Shown here piece by piece: positions 1 to 11,643 of a stretch of 64,000 bases of DNA. The stretch lies in assembly GCA_025331445.1 (NCBI GenBank), contig JAIWNE010000109.1, positions 50,887 to 114,886 of the forward strand, in the 5' to 3' direction. The stretch is from Blakeslea trispora (Eukaryota; Mucoromycota; Mucoromycetes; Mucorales; Choanephoraceae). Below the pieces are notes generated by a model. The model was not told where the DNA came from and did not search any database. It saw nothing but the letters and a program-made list of their open reading frames with translations. The stretch's first letter is position 1, and every line of letters begins with the position of its first letter. Position numbers and translations under genes: made by a program.

Positions 1-159
1 TAATTGGAAGGCCTGCTACAACAAAATCAACAAGTTAATGAAGGCAGTAAGATCCGTCATTTTCAAATATAGTCCTATACTAACTTTTTTCTGAATCCAT
101 TAGAAAGATGCAAGCCAGCCCCATCAACAAAGTACATCATCATCAAAATTCCAATGTGT

Positions 160-1416
160 TTTTGACAGAGTGAAGCGACTTGAATATGAAAGAAAGTTCC
201 GTAGCTGCAAAAAATGGACACTCAAGTCTGGTCGTGTAGTTGAAGAAGTCATGTTTCAAAAAGCAAAGGACTTTAAATTTGAGCAGTAAGTTAAGGCATT
301 CAATGTGTAGCATACAATTGTATTGATATTCGATATTAGCCCTGCTCACCACTTCATCATTGACATCGACGATGATCTATGGATTGACGAATTTACTGCT
401 GAAGAACGCAAGGAAATTGAGGCTGCCTGTAGCAATCAGTTGTTTGATTCATTACCAGATGAAATCAACAAATTGATTAATGAAACTGTTGAAAAAGTAA
501 GTTTATTTTTATTGAAACTGCGTAAACTTGACTTATCCTTTATTGTGTAGAACAATTATGATGATATTGTTGAAAGCATAAGCTTGATGAGCAGCAATGT
601 GCGCAAGGCACCAGTTGAGTCGTGGCTGAAGGGCTCTCTTCAAAATGCAGCTGATTTGTTCTCTGACCAAGATACCATCAAGAATGACTTTAGAAGTGAA
701 AACCACCTTCTATATACAATCTGGTTTCTGCTGACTAGCTTAAACAAAAGCACAAATATTGAAACTGATGGGTAAGCCAAACTCGTTGTTCTTTATTTGG
801 AGTCGTACACTAATTATTTTATTTTCACTAGAAATGCATCATCTATGTCTTCAAGAAATGATGCAAACAGAAAAAGAAGCCTATCAACGTACAGCGCCAC
901 CAACACCACCTCCAACTCCAAAATGGCAGATTTTTACTATAAATATCTCGACCATGAGATGGGTTGTATCGAAATTGGCTTAAAAGACAAGGGTCAATGG
1001 GCCACCAAAGAATTTAACGAGCTGAATTCGAAATGTCCTTTGATGTTAGCATCAATGTTGCAGGAGCTCTCAACAGCCTATCCCTTGGTTGACAAAAGGA
1101 AATTATGCACAGTAGGCTTTGTTATCAGTGGTGAGTAAATCTCTTCCTCTATATTATACTTTCGCTAATCTCCTAAAAAAAAGGTTTTGCGTGTACAGCT
1201 TTGTCTGTCAATTTCTCTCCTGGCTCCACTCTTGTTGTTGTCAAATCTGACCGCTTTTTTTTCTGTGAGAACCTCAAAGAGTTCAAGAAGGTTGTTCCCT
1301 TGTTGCACCTTGCGTACAATGCAAGATGCATCTTTGAAAAGAATGTTGACATGATAATCCAAAGCTTCCAGCGCCCAATGGAATACGTCTTGAGAAGCAA
1401 AAGACTTCGTGAATAA
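160..1416 (+). CDS. 3' part of a multi-copy gene, possible PD-(D/E)XK-like fold (copy 1)
   Basis: Five exons read as one frame: about 166-285, 340-496, 551-771, 832-1130 and 1184-1416 (TAA). All introns have GT-AG borders and are about 50-60 nt long. I cannot find the 5' end; the first exon starts after a TTTTTGACAG acceptor, and upstream exons may lie outside the window. Visible features are an acidic second exon (IIDIDDDLWIDEF), a conserved block (VRKAPVESWLKGSLQNA), and a late segment ADFYYKYLDHEMGCIEIG, where a D followed by E-x-G resembles a degenerate PD-(D/E)XK core lacking the lysine. A diverged, truncated copy lies at 35477-36240. I do not recognise a named family; similar repetitive hypothetical proteins occur in Mucorales (memory). 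Nuclease-like function is inference. Confidence 0.5.
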
Positions 1417-2391
1417 ATTGTTTGTTTGTCTTTCTTCCCTTTTCTTCTTCAAAAAGAAAAAAAAATCCATACGACCTTCTCATTCTTTCTTTTTTCTGTG
1501 TTTGCTTTATACATCTTAAATATAAGTTGTCGAGTCTCTTTTTTTCTGTGTGCAGCCTTCTTTCCAATCGCATTATTAGGATGTAGCAAAGATTTGATCA
1601 GTCAAAAAATTAGTGAACAAGAAATAAAAATCACAAAGCTTTGTAGGCCATGATTCTTTACAGATATGTTTATTACGTATGTTTCTTGACATATGATAAG
1701 TTTCCTTGATGAGCGTTTGTTGCAAATGTCGATAATTGAAGTTCGTTATGGCTATCTCTACTTCAACTGCGGCAATCGCTCGGACAACATGAAGCTAGCA
1801 AAAAGAAAAAAAAAAGACACTATGCATATACCTACTTCTTGGTATTGTGCTGGCCGAAAGACTGAATGTGTCTGAATGTAGACTATTGAATTCTAAATAT
1901 TTTAAGATCAGTGCTTACTTGTGTACAGAAAGATACTTGCATAAATACAAGATGTAAAGGGAAGACACTGAGAGTCTCAGTCGGATGCAATCAGGCGCTG
2001 CATTGCTTACTGAGAAAGAAGACGAAGAAACAGCAAGGCCAAAAAAAGACTTCTACTAACTGAAAGTACCCAACCTCAGATACCATAGATGATGTCAAGT
2101 CGCATTTAAACTCGGGGATCATGTTATTTTATACTGAGAGGGAGTTTTTTCTCTCAAGCTCCTTCTCAGACGGTCATCTCACTCAATTTAGCCCCACTCT
2201 GTGACGAGTTCCAAATATGGTCTTTCCATTGACCTGTCGCTTTAGTGCAGATCATCAAAGTTTTCGCATGGACATTTCTTGCAGACATCAAATAAACTGT
2301 ACGAGAGTCACCAGCATCTGATGAGTAACATAAAGAGATTAAATGGGCTTTATATTTAAACAGACACTACTTGATGAAAACTACTCATTAG
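1417..2391. other. Intergenic, no gene seen
   Basis: No reading frame with recognisable content. It holds poly-A/T runs after the preceding gene and AT-rich sequence up to the terminal repeat of the next transposon. Confidence 0.5.
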
Positions 2392-2445
2392 TACAAAAAC
2401 AATAAAATAGATTGCACATACTTAGAACTACAAGAAACATATGAA

Positions 2446-3751
2446 ATGGGCCTCGCATTTTTTCAGGAAGACGGAAAGGGCAGCGTATTTGATGAACCAG
2501 TTGAAATGGAAGTTGATAACGAGCAGTTTCCGCTTGAGGACGTTACCAACTATGACACCTACATGGACTTGAAGCCTCTTGAAAGATTAGAGAAAATGAA
2601 AATTTTCAAAGCCGAGATTGTCGCTGATCACGGCCATAGTCAGCGCAAATACACCAGACATAGTGACGAGAAAAAGGAGCGCTTTTTCCACCTCGTCTAC
2701 ATTAGAGTCTATAAAGTTCCTGAAGCAGCAAAAGAGCTGGGCGTACCTAAGCATACCGCTCACTATTGGTTCAAGAAGGAGGAAGACGCAGCTCAAAAGA
2801 GAATCGAACAACTTGAGCTAGATCAAGAAGAAGAGGAAGAGAAGAAGAAAGTTGGACGGCCAAATATTATTAACGAGGAGCACAAACGTTTCTTGCTCCA
2901 GAAATACAACGAAGACCCTAGAGCCACTGTAAATGAAGCAATGGAAAGCCTCACCAGCCAATTTGAAGGACTTGAGATTGCAAAAAAGAAAACTGCTGTC
3001 CATGATTTTATGGTCAATGATTGTGCTCTTACCATTAAGAAAGCTCACTTTGAGCCTAAAGAAAGAAATCATCCTCGTAGCATTGAAGCACGCTTTCAAT
3101 GGGCAACCAATTTGATGCAGACAGACATCGACTTCCAAAGCAACTGTGATTTCATTGACGAGTCTGCTTTCCATATCAACTTGAGCTGTACTATGGCCTG
3201 ATCGACCAAGGGTACTCGAGCTACTGTTGTTCAGCCCAAGACGAGAGCTAGAACAATCACTATTTTGGGAGCAATATCGTCGCAGGGTGTTATTACCATG
3301 AAGGTTAGAGTGTCCTACCAAGGAAGCTCAAAGAAAAGAAAGGTCACAGGTAAGCCAAAGGCAAAAAAAGATAGTAGGAACTGCTCTTGTTCATTATTTC
3401 AATTTCATTTCTGACACATTGGATCTACTTGATTGACATGAGCAATTTAAAGGGCATTACCTTATTATGGACAATGCTCCTATACATATTTCAGGCCAGA
3501 TTGAGAAGCTGATTGTCAGTAGAGGATATGGATGCGTGTATCTTTCACCTTATCTCACTGGGCTTAATCCAATTGAGCAGTTCTGGTCTGTGGTTAAGAG
3601 TAAGGTGAAGAGAGAGAAGCTGCTGAAGGAGGAGACTTTGACTTCAAGAATAGTTGATGCTTGTAACAGTCTCTATTTGGGAGATCTTCATGGCTTCTAT
3701 CGATACTCTGACTCTAAATTACAAGTATGCTTGAATAAAGAGGCTCTTTGA
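2446..3751 (+). pseudogene. Tc1-like DD34E transposase, two nonsense mutations
   Basis: The frame starts at ATG 2446. An N-terminal helix-turn-helix-like region (VPEAAKELGVPKHTAHYW) is followed by a lysine/glutamate-rich linker and a DDE catalytic core: CDFIDESAFH (first D), LIMDNAPIH (second D) and NPIEQFW (E). There are 34 residues between the second D and the E. An intron of about 28 nt at 3350-3377 joins KKRKVTG to TALVHYF. Two stops break the frame: TGA at 3199, where tryptophan (TGG) is expected, and TGA at 3436, where the related copy near 29.17 kb has CGA (arginine). Both fit single C-to-T type transitions. With these stops the copy should not make an active enzyme. Confidence 0.8.
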
Positions 3752-3764
3752 GATTGCACATTTA

Positions 3765-3859
3765 TGCAATCTATTCTAAAGAAGTGTGCAATGTCTTGTC
3801 TCCAAGCGTGCAATCTGAATTTTTTGTTAGCGCAATCTAAAAAAATTCAAGTGCAATCT
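3765..3859 (+). repeat. Subterminal TGCAATCT array, 21-22 bp period
   Basis: Five copies of TGCAATCT or one-mismatch variants start at 3765, 3787, 3809, 3831 and 3852, just after the transposase stop and running to the right terminus. An inverted copy (AGATTGCA, 3752) precedes them and forms a palindrome with the first. The spacing is two helical turns. Transposase binding is inference. Confidence 0.7.
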
Positions 3860-3898
3860 ATTTCCAGAAAAGGTGTACACTATTTCCGGAAATCATTC

Positions 3899-4018
3899 GC
3901 TCACAAAAAGAAAAACAATTGCTCACTAGAAAATTAAAACATCACTCATAAGAAAATAAAAATAGCACTCAGAATAAAAGTAAAAAATCACTCACTAGCA
4001 TTTAAAAAATTCGTTCAC
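3899..4018 (+). repeat. Subterminal (G/A)CTCA(C/T) array, 22-23 bp period
   Basis: Related hexamers start at 3899, 3921, 3944, 3967, 3990 and 4013 (GCTCAC, GCTCAC, ACTCAT, ACTCAG, ACTCAC, GTTCAC), separated by A-rich spacers. Two inverted copies (GTGAGC) 23 bp apart, at 8075 and 8098, mirror them at the other end of the element. Confidence 0.65.
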
Positions 4019-4205
4019 TTTTTGAATTTATAACAACAATGAATCACGTTTTGTTTAAATACGGCAAGGATTTGAAGGCTGCTTGAGCAGAAAGCCTATT
4101 TAGTATTTTCGTTCACTTTGCACACTATTAATAAACGAATTTTTTTCTTTAACTTTGAGCGATCACACCAAACGATTTTTCATACACTATTTTATAAGTA
4201 GTTTT

Positions 4206-7200
4206 TTTAGATTAAAGTTCCGCGCACCTAGGTTTTGCAACAAGGTTTTGTCAAATGCCTACCTAGGCATTTGAACAGCCAATAAGATGCGAGCATTTTG
4301 GTGCATGAATTCAAAATAAATTCTAAAAAAAAAGGAAAGTAAAGGTGGCATAATTTATTCATATCATATTTTTTTTGTTAATAAATGAGCGAAAAGTCTT
4401 CTAAAGAGTGTCTTTTGCAGTTGAAGGAGTGTCCTGGGTAAGTTCTTGGCCATCTTGGCTTTGAATTGGGCTTGAGCTCTACAATGTAAAAATGACTATT
4501 GTAGAGTTGCAATGGAATAGGGCGAACAGGGAAGGGAGGGGAAAAGTAAGGAGCGAATGTGGTACTTTGATTGTCGGGCGTATAACAAGCAATAGCTCTG
4601 TTAAAGGTATCCGCTGCTAATTGGACCATTTCGGGAAATTGGAACCAATTATCAGTGATACCTGCTGAAGCGTCGTTGCTAAGCTTGCTTTGGATACTTT
4701 CAAATGTACCAGAGAGAACTTCAGAGGCGGAGGGAGAGCCACCAAAAACTTGGCGGTAGAATTGCTCATTCTTTCTCAAACACAAAGCATCTCATGCTTG
4801 ACCTTGCCAAAACTGGCTTCATCATCGAAAATGGCATGAGCAATTGCTCTATAGCCACAATTACCATCAGGCGAAGGATTGAAGTGGCCTGTCACTTGCT
4901 TGGCACTCAATCCTTTAGGGATTGGAATGGCTAGGCGGACTACTTCAACCATTTAGTGTCTATGTTAATTTCAGTTTTTGGTATCAATACCTTGGGCACT
5001 TCTTTTTGACTTGCTTTTTCTTGTTTGGCAAGTTGAGCGATTTTGTCCATCTCTCTCTCCAAAGCAATTTTTTCTCGGGTAGTGTTTTTAGGACGACCTT
5101 TGATGTCATATACTATTGGAGGAGGAAGGATGCGCTCAACTTGCTTGTCATCAGAATACTTGCTTATGATTGCTCTAAGCTCATCCTCTAAGCTGATTCT
5201 TTCTCCTTGAGTTTTTAAGTCTGCATTGATATATTGCAGCTTCTGCAACTGAACCTCTACAGGCTTTCTGACTTCATGCTCTTCAGGATTATGCTTCTTG
5301 CTGGCATTTGTCATTTCAGCAATAGTAGCAACTTTAAAACACGGATATTAGACATTTGTTTGATACTCTATACTCTAATCTACTAACCTCTGCCATTCTG
5401 ATACATAATGTGCCATCTTCTGTGGACGGCAGCCAATGGAATAGGACCATTATATCTTGCAATTCGATGTCTGCAAGGAAGACGGTATGCTCTACGCAAT
5501 TCGCAAAGGCATTTACCGTAGTAGGATCCACATGAGAGACATGGTCAGGATCAGCTTTGTTGTCCATCAAATTGATGTATTCGAAACGAATACGATCAAA
5601 GGCAAAGCTGGTGATCCTGCCTGTCAGTTGGCTCATCTTGTCATCAATTTCATGGCCAGTCTTATCCTTCACTATCGTTTCAAACAAAGACTCACGTACA
5701 GTTTGTCTGTTTCTGTAGCTTTCCTGTATCCGAAAATAAAGCGAATTAACCAAACTTGATCCAGACACAATTGTAACAATTAACTCACTCTTCCTTCAAC
5801 CCATTCGCGAATTTTCTTGGTCACCAAGCCAAGCGAACCAGAAGATGTCTTGTTGTGGCGCTTAATGCCACTGTGAGTACTTTCGACTCTGTTAGACGTG
5901 CGATTGCCCATGTGCACATAGGTGTTGACATAATAGCCAACCCAATGGCGACGAAAGGCCATCATGCTATACAAGTTTGAACGTTAGAAAAATTCATGCT
6001 AAATGCTCTATAACTTATTTTCATTCACATTACCTGTCAAGATACGTTTTCATTTCTTTGCCTTTATCAACGCAAAGATTATCTTGAGAGACAAACGCAT
6101 CGTACTCATTCTTGAAGCCTATCAATGCTTCCTTGGTGTTGGATTGAAAAGCTATTTTGTGGACGATAGCTTTGAATCGCTTTTCCAGCAAAGGGCGGCT
6201 TTCTTTGTCTACAAAGAAGAGCAATGCAAAAATAAGTTGTCTTTACTCATAAGAAAGTTCAATACTAAATTACCAAGCTGGACTTTCTTGCTCATGCTTT
6301 TGATGAGTCTTTTCATAAAGTTGTGCACAATGTGCACATAACACAAAATGTGTCTTGACTCAGGAAACACAACCTTAATAGCATTCATCAAGCTTGATCC
6401 TTATCAGTGACAAAGTTGTCAGGAAGAAGACTGGGATCAGTTCCACTGGGCCAGCAATGCTTCTCAGTTGCTTCATGGCCCACTCATAAGACTCGGTAGT
6501 CTCCTTTCTCATCCAACATCCAGCAACATGGATGGTTGCAAGTTGGCTTCGGCGATACTCCGAAGCTACTGTGCCTGCACCAACAATGTTGAGCAACACC
6601 ATGCGGTGGCTGTTGGTCTTGTATGTTGCATCAATGATGACACTTTCAGGGAGTCGTCTGAGCTCATCCCTTCCATGCTCATGCATGAAGAAGACAGCAT
6701 TCACCTTATCATCACTGTCTACTCTGGTACGTACTTGATGCCCAGTTTGCTCCAAATCTGAGATGAACTCAGGCATACCAGAAAACTGGTCATTGCAGAA
6801 GCGTTGCTGAATGTTATGCAAATCGCTTAATGTGATGCCATTATCAACTTGCTTTTCTACCAACAACTAGTAAGATGTACGTATATTAGTATTGCAAATG
6901 AAAGAATAAAATGGAATTCTGTCGAATTCAAAAGTAAAAGGATTTGGTCTGAAGCAGCAAAAATGATACAAGACGAGAAAAGGATATGAAATCAAATCAC
7001 TCATTCTTTATTTCCTCTCTTTATTTTGTGGTAAAAGACATTCCATCAACTAAATATTCATCTCTCAAATGCAACACCGTCGAAATGAACATAGCTGTAT
7101 AAAAAATATATAGCATAAGAAGCTCATCTTACCTTCAAAACACTTCTAGGAGTTTCTCCCTTCTTCATCAGCTACAAGCCGCTTCGAAATCTTCGGGGAG

Positions 7201-8025
7201 AAGCTTCCTGAAGACCGAATAGGTTGACAAGTCACTGCTAAGAGCATGGTTATGCTCAAGAGTGACTTGGCGAACCTTCCAGGGCCTCTCAGTATCGCGT
7301 CCTACAGAAGCATAGATGCGCAAAGGGCATCGCTTTCTGCCAGATTGATAGTGTCGTCCACTCTTGTTCGTATCTATGAAAAAGGAGTCCAGTCAATCGC
7401 TTGATTCAGCTAATCCATTTCGTTTATAATTCTCTATGCAGCACATACCTCGGAGCTTTCTTCTCGCTCAGCGTCGGCTTCAACTTTCTTGGCCTTTCTA
7501 TAAGCACCGCCATGTCTACGTTGCAAGACAATGTAGCTGTTCTTGCTACTTCTAGCAGTGGTGATTGGGCAATTGAACTCTTTGCCCAAAGCCTGTGCTT
7601 TGTCACGAAGCTCGTCTAAGCTTCTGAACTTGGCACCAACAAAGAAAATTTTTCCAAGTTCTTCCTTCATATCGTTGGAGGATTCGGCAACGACGGTTGA
7701 TACAACTTGGTGTTCGCTTTCCTCTCTAGTTTCGTCAAGATCAAGCGATTCAGCATCACTGAAATCATTCCAGTCGCAAGTGACAGTGGCACTAGTCGTC
7801 ATTCGTCTCATTTGAGAATCGGTAACGGTAAGTTGAGAGTTGTCTAAAGATACTTGAGAGTTCATAATGGAAAAATAACAGAAAGAAAAAAAGGTTTAAT
7901 TCGAAAAAGCAAAAAAAAATCTTCAGGCACCAAACTGCTCGCATATTATTGGCTGTTCAAATGCCTACGTAGGCATTTGACAAAACCTTGTTGCAAAACC
8001 TAGGTGCGCGGAACTTTGATCTAAA
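4206..8025 (-). mobile_element. Mutator-like element (MULE) with about 95-bp TIRs
   Basis: The left TIR (4206-4303) and the inverted right TIR (about 7930-8025) are nearly identical. They include AAAGTTCCGCGCACCTAGG, an internal palindrome (CAAATGCCTA then TAGGCATTTG) and a GCCAATAA(G/T)ATGCGAGCA block. They flank one decayed transposase gene on the minus strand. I could not see a clear 8-11 bp target duplication. Confidence 0.75.
4378..7865 (-). pseudogene. MULE transposase with C-terminal OTU-like cysteine protease domain, decayed
   Basis: The gene starts at ATG 7865 (MNSQVSLDNS). Domains in order are: a FAR1-like DNA-binding region (7865 to about 7150); a MULE transposase core (about 6870-5780) with VIIDATYKTNSHRMVLLNIVG, FVTDKDQAW, HILCYVHIVHNF and RTSNRVESTHSGIKRH; a linker (about 5770-4940); and an OTU-type domain with SPDGNCGYRAIAHAI (D and C of the active site) and SHFYIVELKP (the H). 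Several short introns are recognisable (for example at 7448, 6205, 6028 and 5780). Single-base shifts near 7170, 6450, 6390, 4955 and 4785 break the frame, so this copy is dead. MULE transposases fused to Ulp1 or OTU proteases are known in eukaryotes; a second scrap of the same C-terminus lies at 31866-31958. Confidence 0.8.
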
Positions 8026-8126
8026 CTAATATTAGGCAGAGTGTTCGGGGTTTGAAAGGTCCCAAAAACACTGTGTGAGCAATGTTTTTTTCTTTTTGTG
8101 AGCGAATAATTTCCGGAAATAGTGTA

Positions 8127-10195
8127 TCCGATTTCCTTTTCAGGTCTTCTCACAAAAAGAAAACAAATCGTCATTGAAAGACTACATTCCAGATATTCTG
8201 TGCGACAGTGAGGATAATGGCTCAACTTCATGTATGCCATACAAAAAACAATTCAAATAGGTAAAAAGCAACTATTACTGCCAAGGCGCCAAAATACCGT
8301 GTCTATTAAATGGAGCCACTGTGCATTTTGAGATGTAAAAGAAGGTTTACTTCTGAAACTCTCAGGCAAGAAATAGATTGAGGTTTGCCAACACAAAATG
8401 AACTAGAGGAATACTGTTTGTGTTACTAACGAAGATGAACACTTTGCATCACATGCAGTTCACAAAAAGATATGCCATACATAGGTGTTTTTTGATAGAG
8501 TTTGTGGATGATAAGCAAACAGTGGTTGTATAATATTTGCCATGGATAACAAATACTCTGTAAAGCAGATGGAGTCCGATTTAATGCATTGAGAAGATAG
8601 GGAAACATTAGCGGATTGTAGAGAAACAAAAGAATGTTTCTGAAAAACATGTCTAAATCAGCTTTTGAGGAATTTGTATTGTAGAAGATTGCCTATGTAT
8701 AGAACCAAAAAGCTTGCTACTATTCTATTTCTTTTCGTATCCTAAACAAGGCATTTTTTAATATTCCATAGCCTATTTCTTATATAAAAGGAAAATGTTT
8801 ATAATCCAATATTTCCTTTCAAATACCACCTTATAAACGTGCTTGGTTTATCAAACAAATGTTACTGAGAATGAAAGAAGAACTTGTTTGCTATAAAATC
8901 AAAGACCTAATGTCGTTATAAAATAGTGTTGATTGTAATTCCTTATTTGATTCGATTGTTTCGTTTTGTTACTGTCAGCTATTCTTTGTCAATTATGTGC
9001 GTCTTGCATGGTATTCATTCAACTAACAGCATCTGGATGATTGGCTACATATGTTTTGGCGGTTATTTTGACTGAACAGTATGCAATGCTCATCTTTTTC
9101 TTCTCCTTCTTAAAGTCTTTTTGCTATAAGCCACAAAATGCACATATAAATTCATATAGATAGAGTTTTTGTTAGTTATAATATGTATATCGCTTTTTGA
9201 TATCTTTATGCATCATTACTCCTGCATCAGCAAAGAAATTAAAATCAGTCGATTAAAGACTTGCCAATCACCGTTTTTTTTTTAATCTTTATCCTGTTTC
9301 TGGAATCGCAATCCTAAAAAAGATGCATCTATAACTCCCTTCCCGAAATATTGACACCTATTTGCTCCTTTAATATATTTGAATGCTAAGCTTCTTATTC
9401 ATACCAAACAATTACCTGGTAGAAGCAGGCTACAAACGAAATCTAGCTCTTTCTATATTCAACTAGTTATCGTTACCTTGTTTCATATTGAATATCAGTA
9501 GAATGGAGCAGTATTGTACCGATCTTCACAACACATGAGCGAAAGGCAAGATCCTGCATAGAATATGTTCAAACAACGATTTAAGTAAAAAGAAGAATAG
9601 ACAAGCAAAATCATTACTACATCTTCTATTCAAGAAATACAAATGTTTAATATTTAACATCATTATAAGGTTTCTTACTTTTCAGTTGACAAACACTCTT
9701 TCTCAAAGTCCGTTTTTTGACTGAGTTTTGTTTTAAAGTTTTTTTTCGAATCACAGGTCGCACGAAATCACTCAACAGTATCGAAAAGACCTCAAAGAAA
9801 GAGGGAATAGGATCACTTTTCTTTTCAAACACTCATATTCAGTTTTAAGCTATGATTTTATATATTCGGGCTACAAATCTGAATTTGATTAACGAGAGAT
9901 CATCAAAAAAAAAACTCCTTGCTGCTCAATAGTGCATTCTCAATCTGAAATTAATGAGCTGATAAATCTATAAATTGCCCTTTCCCAAAACCTCGGAATA
10001 TCTTACGTCAACCCATCTAGCTTTGCATTATTGTTTTTAGCCTTTAACCAATCATTTTCATTGGTTTGATATTGAAATTGTGCAGAAAAAAAAAATCAGG
10101 CCGTTTCTGAGATGAAAATAAGGTACAAAATGTACTTTGAATATCCGAAAAGAAGCGTATTTATTTTGGGTATTGGAAGGTAAGTATATGTACAT
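8127..10195. other. Gene-free AT-rich stretch
   Basis: About 2 kb with no frame longer than about 90 codons that resembles a protein, no recognised transposon termini and no RNA gene that I can see. It separates the transposon nest from the cyclin gene. Confidence 0.5.
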
Positions 10196-11110
10196 TCACT
10201 TTGCTAGACGGATATATTTAGAAATAAGCAGATCTTCTTGCTCTTCAAGTGGTCTTTTCTTGTTCATGGCACTAGGCGCTAAAGGAGGTGTACAAAGAGG
10301 GGAGATTGTATCACTACTATCACTATTATATTCAGTACTAAGCAATGATGCTTCACTACAACTATCGTCGCCGTCATCGTCATCATCATTGTCATGACTA
10401 CTACTTTTCTTTGTATCGTCATCATCATGGTCATGACTATCTTCAATTAAAACATGACTGGATGAAGCTGCGGGTTTGGGTTGCGCAGTTGGAGCAGGTG
10501 GGTCTTTTTTAAGCTGATGAATCAGATTCTTCTTCTGAATGTGCTGATAGAGCAGAGAAACCCATTTGTCATACAAAGGCTTTGAAACGTGTAGTCGATA
10601 ATCAATGAGTTTAAGAAAAACAAGTTCGGATGCAGTGATTTCCGCAGCGCTTAAGCTAGCAATCTTGGCCCATGTTTGGGTTCGGTAATTTCGGTCATGA
10701 AGGTACTTTGAAGCAAGTATTAATGCGGTCAGAAACATGCGTCGACTACAGGAAACGAGGCAGTGTGTGCTTGAGTGGATGAGTTTTTTGATACGAAAGA
10801 TGTAAAATAGAGCAAGTTGAAGCATGGAATAGGTTGCTTTTGATCGTTGAAGTATCTCTCTGATGAACACTCTCGTTGGCAATATAGTCTTTGTCGTTGG
10901 TTTTTGTTTGTTAAGCCATATGGAGTCAATGATTTCTGCTGAAACGTCAATCAGTCGATCAATCATCATAGATTTTTGTTGACAAGGAGTACTTGAAATT
11001 GGATGATTCAGTTGAAATAATGCCTTTTGAATGGATGGTAAATGAACCATACTTTTGAGGCATTCTAATGTAGAGTCTGATATGTATTTTTCTATAGTAT
11101 GTGAAGACAT
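10196..11110 (-). CDS. Pho80/PCL-type cyclin
   Basis: Single exon, 304 aa from the ATG at 11110 (MSSHTIEKYI). The frame continues upstream, but there the DNA is the CT-rich 5' leader, so I prefer this start. The cyclin box spans roughly residues 70-190: LPTRVFIREILQRSKATYSM, then RRMFLTALILASKYLHDRNY, then AAEITASELVFLKLIDYRL. This arrangement is typical of Pho80/Pcl-family cyclins, which partner Pho85-like kinases in nutrient and cell-cycle control. The C-terminal third is low complexity, with long Asp/Ser/His runs (near 10370-10440), and ends near a basic KKRP motif. The member of the family is not resolved. Confidence 0.8.
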   Translation of the reverse strand: MSSHTIEKYISDSTLECLKSMVHLPSIQKALFQLNHPISSTPCQQKSMMIDRLIDVSAEIIDSIWLNKQKPTTKTILPTRVFIREILQRSKATYSMLQLALFYIFRIKKLIHSSTHCLVSCSRRMFLTALILASKYLHDRNYRTQTWAKIASLSAAEITASELVFLKLIDYRLHVSKPLYDKWVSLLYQHIQKKNLIHQLKKDPPAPTAQPKPAASSSHVLIEDSHDHDDDDTKKSSSHDNDDDDDGDDSCSEASLLSTEYNSDSSDTISPLCTPPLAPSAMNKKRPLEEQEDLLISKYIRLAK

Positions 11111-11304
11111 GATAAAGTAAGAGAAAGAGAGAGAGAGAGAGAAAAAAAAGAGAGCCTGATATTTATTTATTTTAGGGATGAACAAAAATAAAAAAAAAAT
11201 CAGTCGAATTTATTTTTGATCAAATCCATTAAAACGTATGATATGTACATATCCCTCACTCTCTTCTTGCAAATAAATACATGTGTTTATTGTTGTGCCG
11301 AAGA

Positions 11305-11643
11305 TCATTGATACAAGTGCACTAAGCCATACAGCAAAGTGTGAAATAGAATGTAAGAAAGTAAGCCGCCCAAAGCGCCATCCAGAACTACATCGCGGTA
11401 GCCATGCACAAAATAAGTCTTGCTACCACCTGTCTTTATCAGCAACAGTGCTGACAAGACAACCCAACTCATGGCGTAGAACAAAAAGCCAAACAGATTG
11501 CTAAGACCCAAGATGCCAGCAGCAGATCCGGCTATGGCTGCGAAACAGGAGCGTATAAACTGAAGTTGTCTAGCATTATGCATAACATGAGGCTGTATGT
11601 ATTTATGCGCGTCTTGACCGGGTGCTGGTGGTGAAGCGTTCAT
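11305..11643 (-). CDS. EMC6: ER membrane protein complex subunit 6
   Basis: Single exon, 112 aa. It matches the small EMC6/Rab5-interacting protein family in length (about 110 aa) and layout. An N-terminal hydrophilic stretch leads into the NARQLQFIRSCFAAIAGSAA motif, then hydrophobic segments around GILGLSNLFGFLFYAMSWVV and GALGGLLSYILFHTLLYGLV. EMC6 is a core membrane subunit of the EMC insertase, which inserts and helps fold membrane proteins in the ER. The gene is downstream of, and on the same strand as, the arrestin gene and about 195 bp upstream of the cyclin start. Confidence 0.85.
   Translation of the reverse strand: MNASPPAPGQDAHKYIQPHVMHNARQLQFIRSCFAAIAGSAAGILGLSNLFGFLFYAMSWVVLSALLLIKTGGSKTYFVHGYRDVVLDGALGGLLSYILFHTLLYGLVHLYQ

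Larger units (their letters stand above)
2392..3877 (+). mobile_element. Tc1/mariner-like element with TA ends
   Basis: The left end (2392-2418) starts TACA and finishes with AAATAGATTGCAC. The right end (3851-3877), read on the other strand, starts TACACC and finishes with the same AAATAGATTGCAC. The span is about 1.49 kb, a normal size for Tc1-like elements, and encloses one transposase gene. The right terminus shares its TA with the next TIR element. A solo terminus of the same family, TACACTATTTCCGGAAATAG, lies at 62137. Confidence 0.65.
3876..8126. mobile_element. TIR element with TA ends, hosting a nested MULE
   Basis: The left end (3876-3926) and the inverted right end (8075-8126) match over about 51 bp with only a few differences. 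Both begin TACACTATTTCCGGAAAT and continue through ATTCGCTCACAAAAAG to TTGCTCAC. Between them is the MULE, with its own different TIRs at about 4206 and 8025. Removing the MULE leaves about 330 + 100 bp without coding content, which looks like a MITE or deletion derivative of a TA-targeting element. The terminal 18 bp are shared with the solo end at 62137. Confidence 0.6.
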
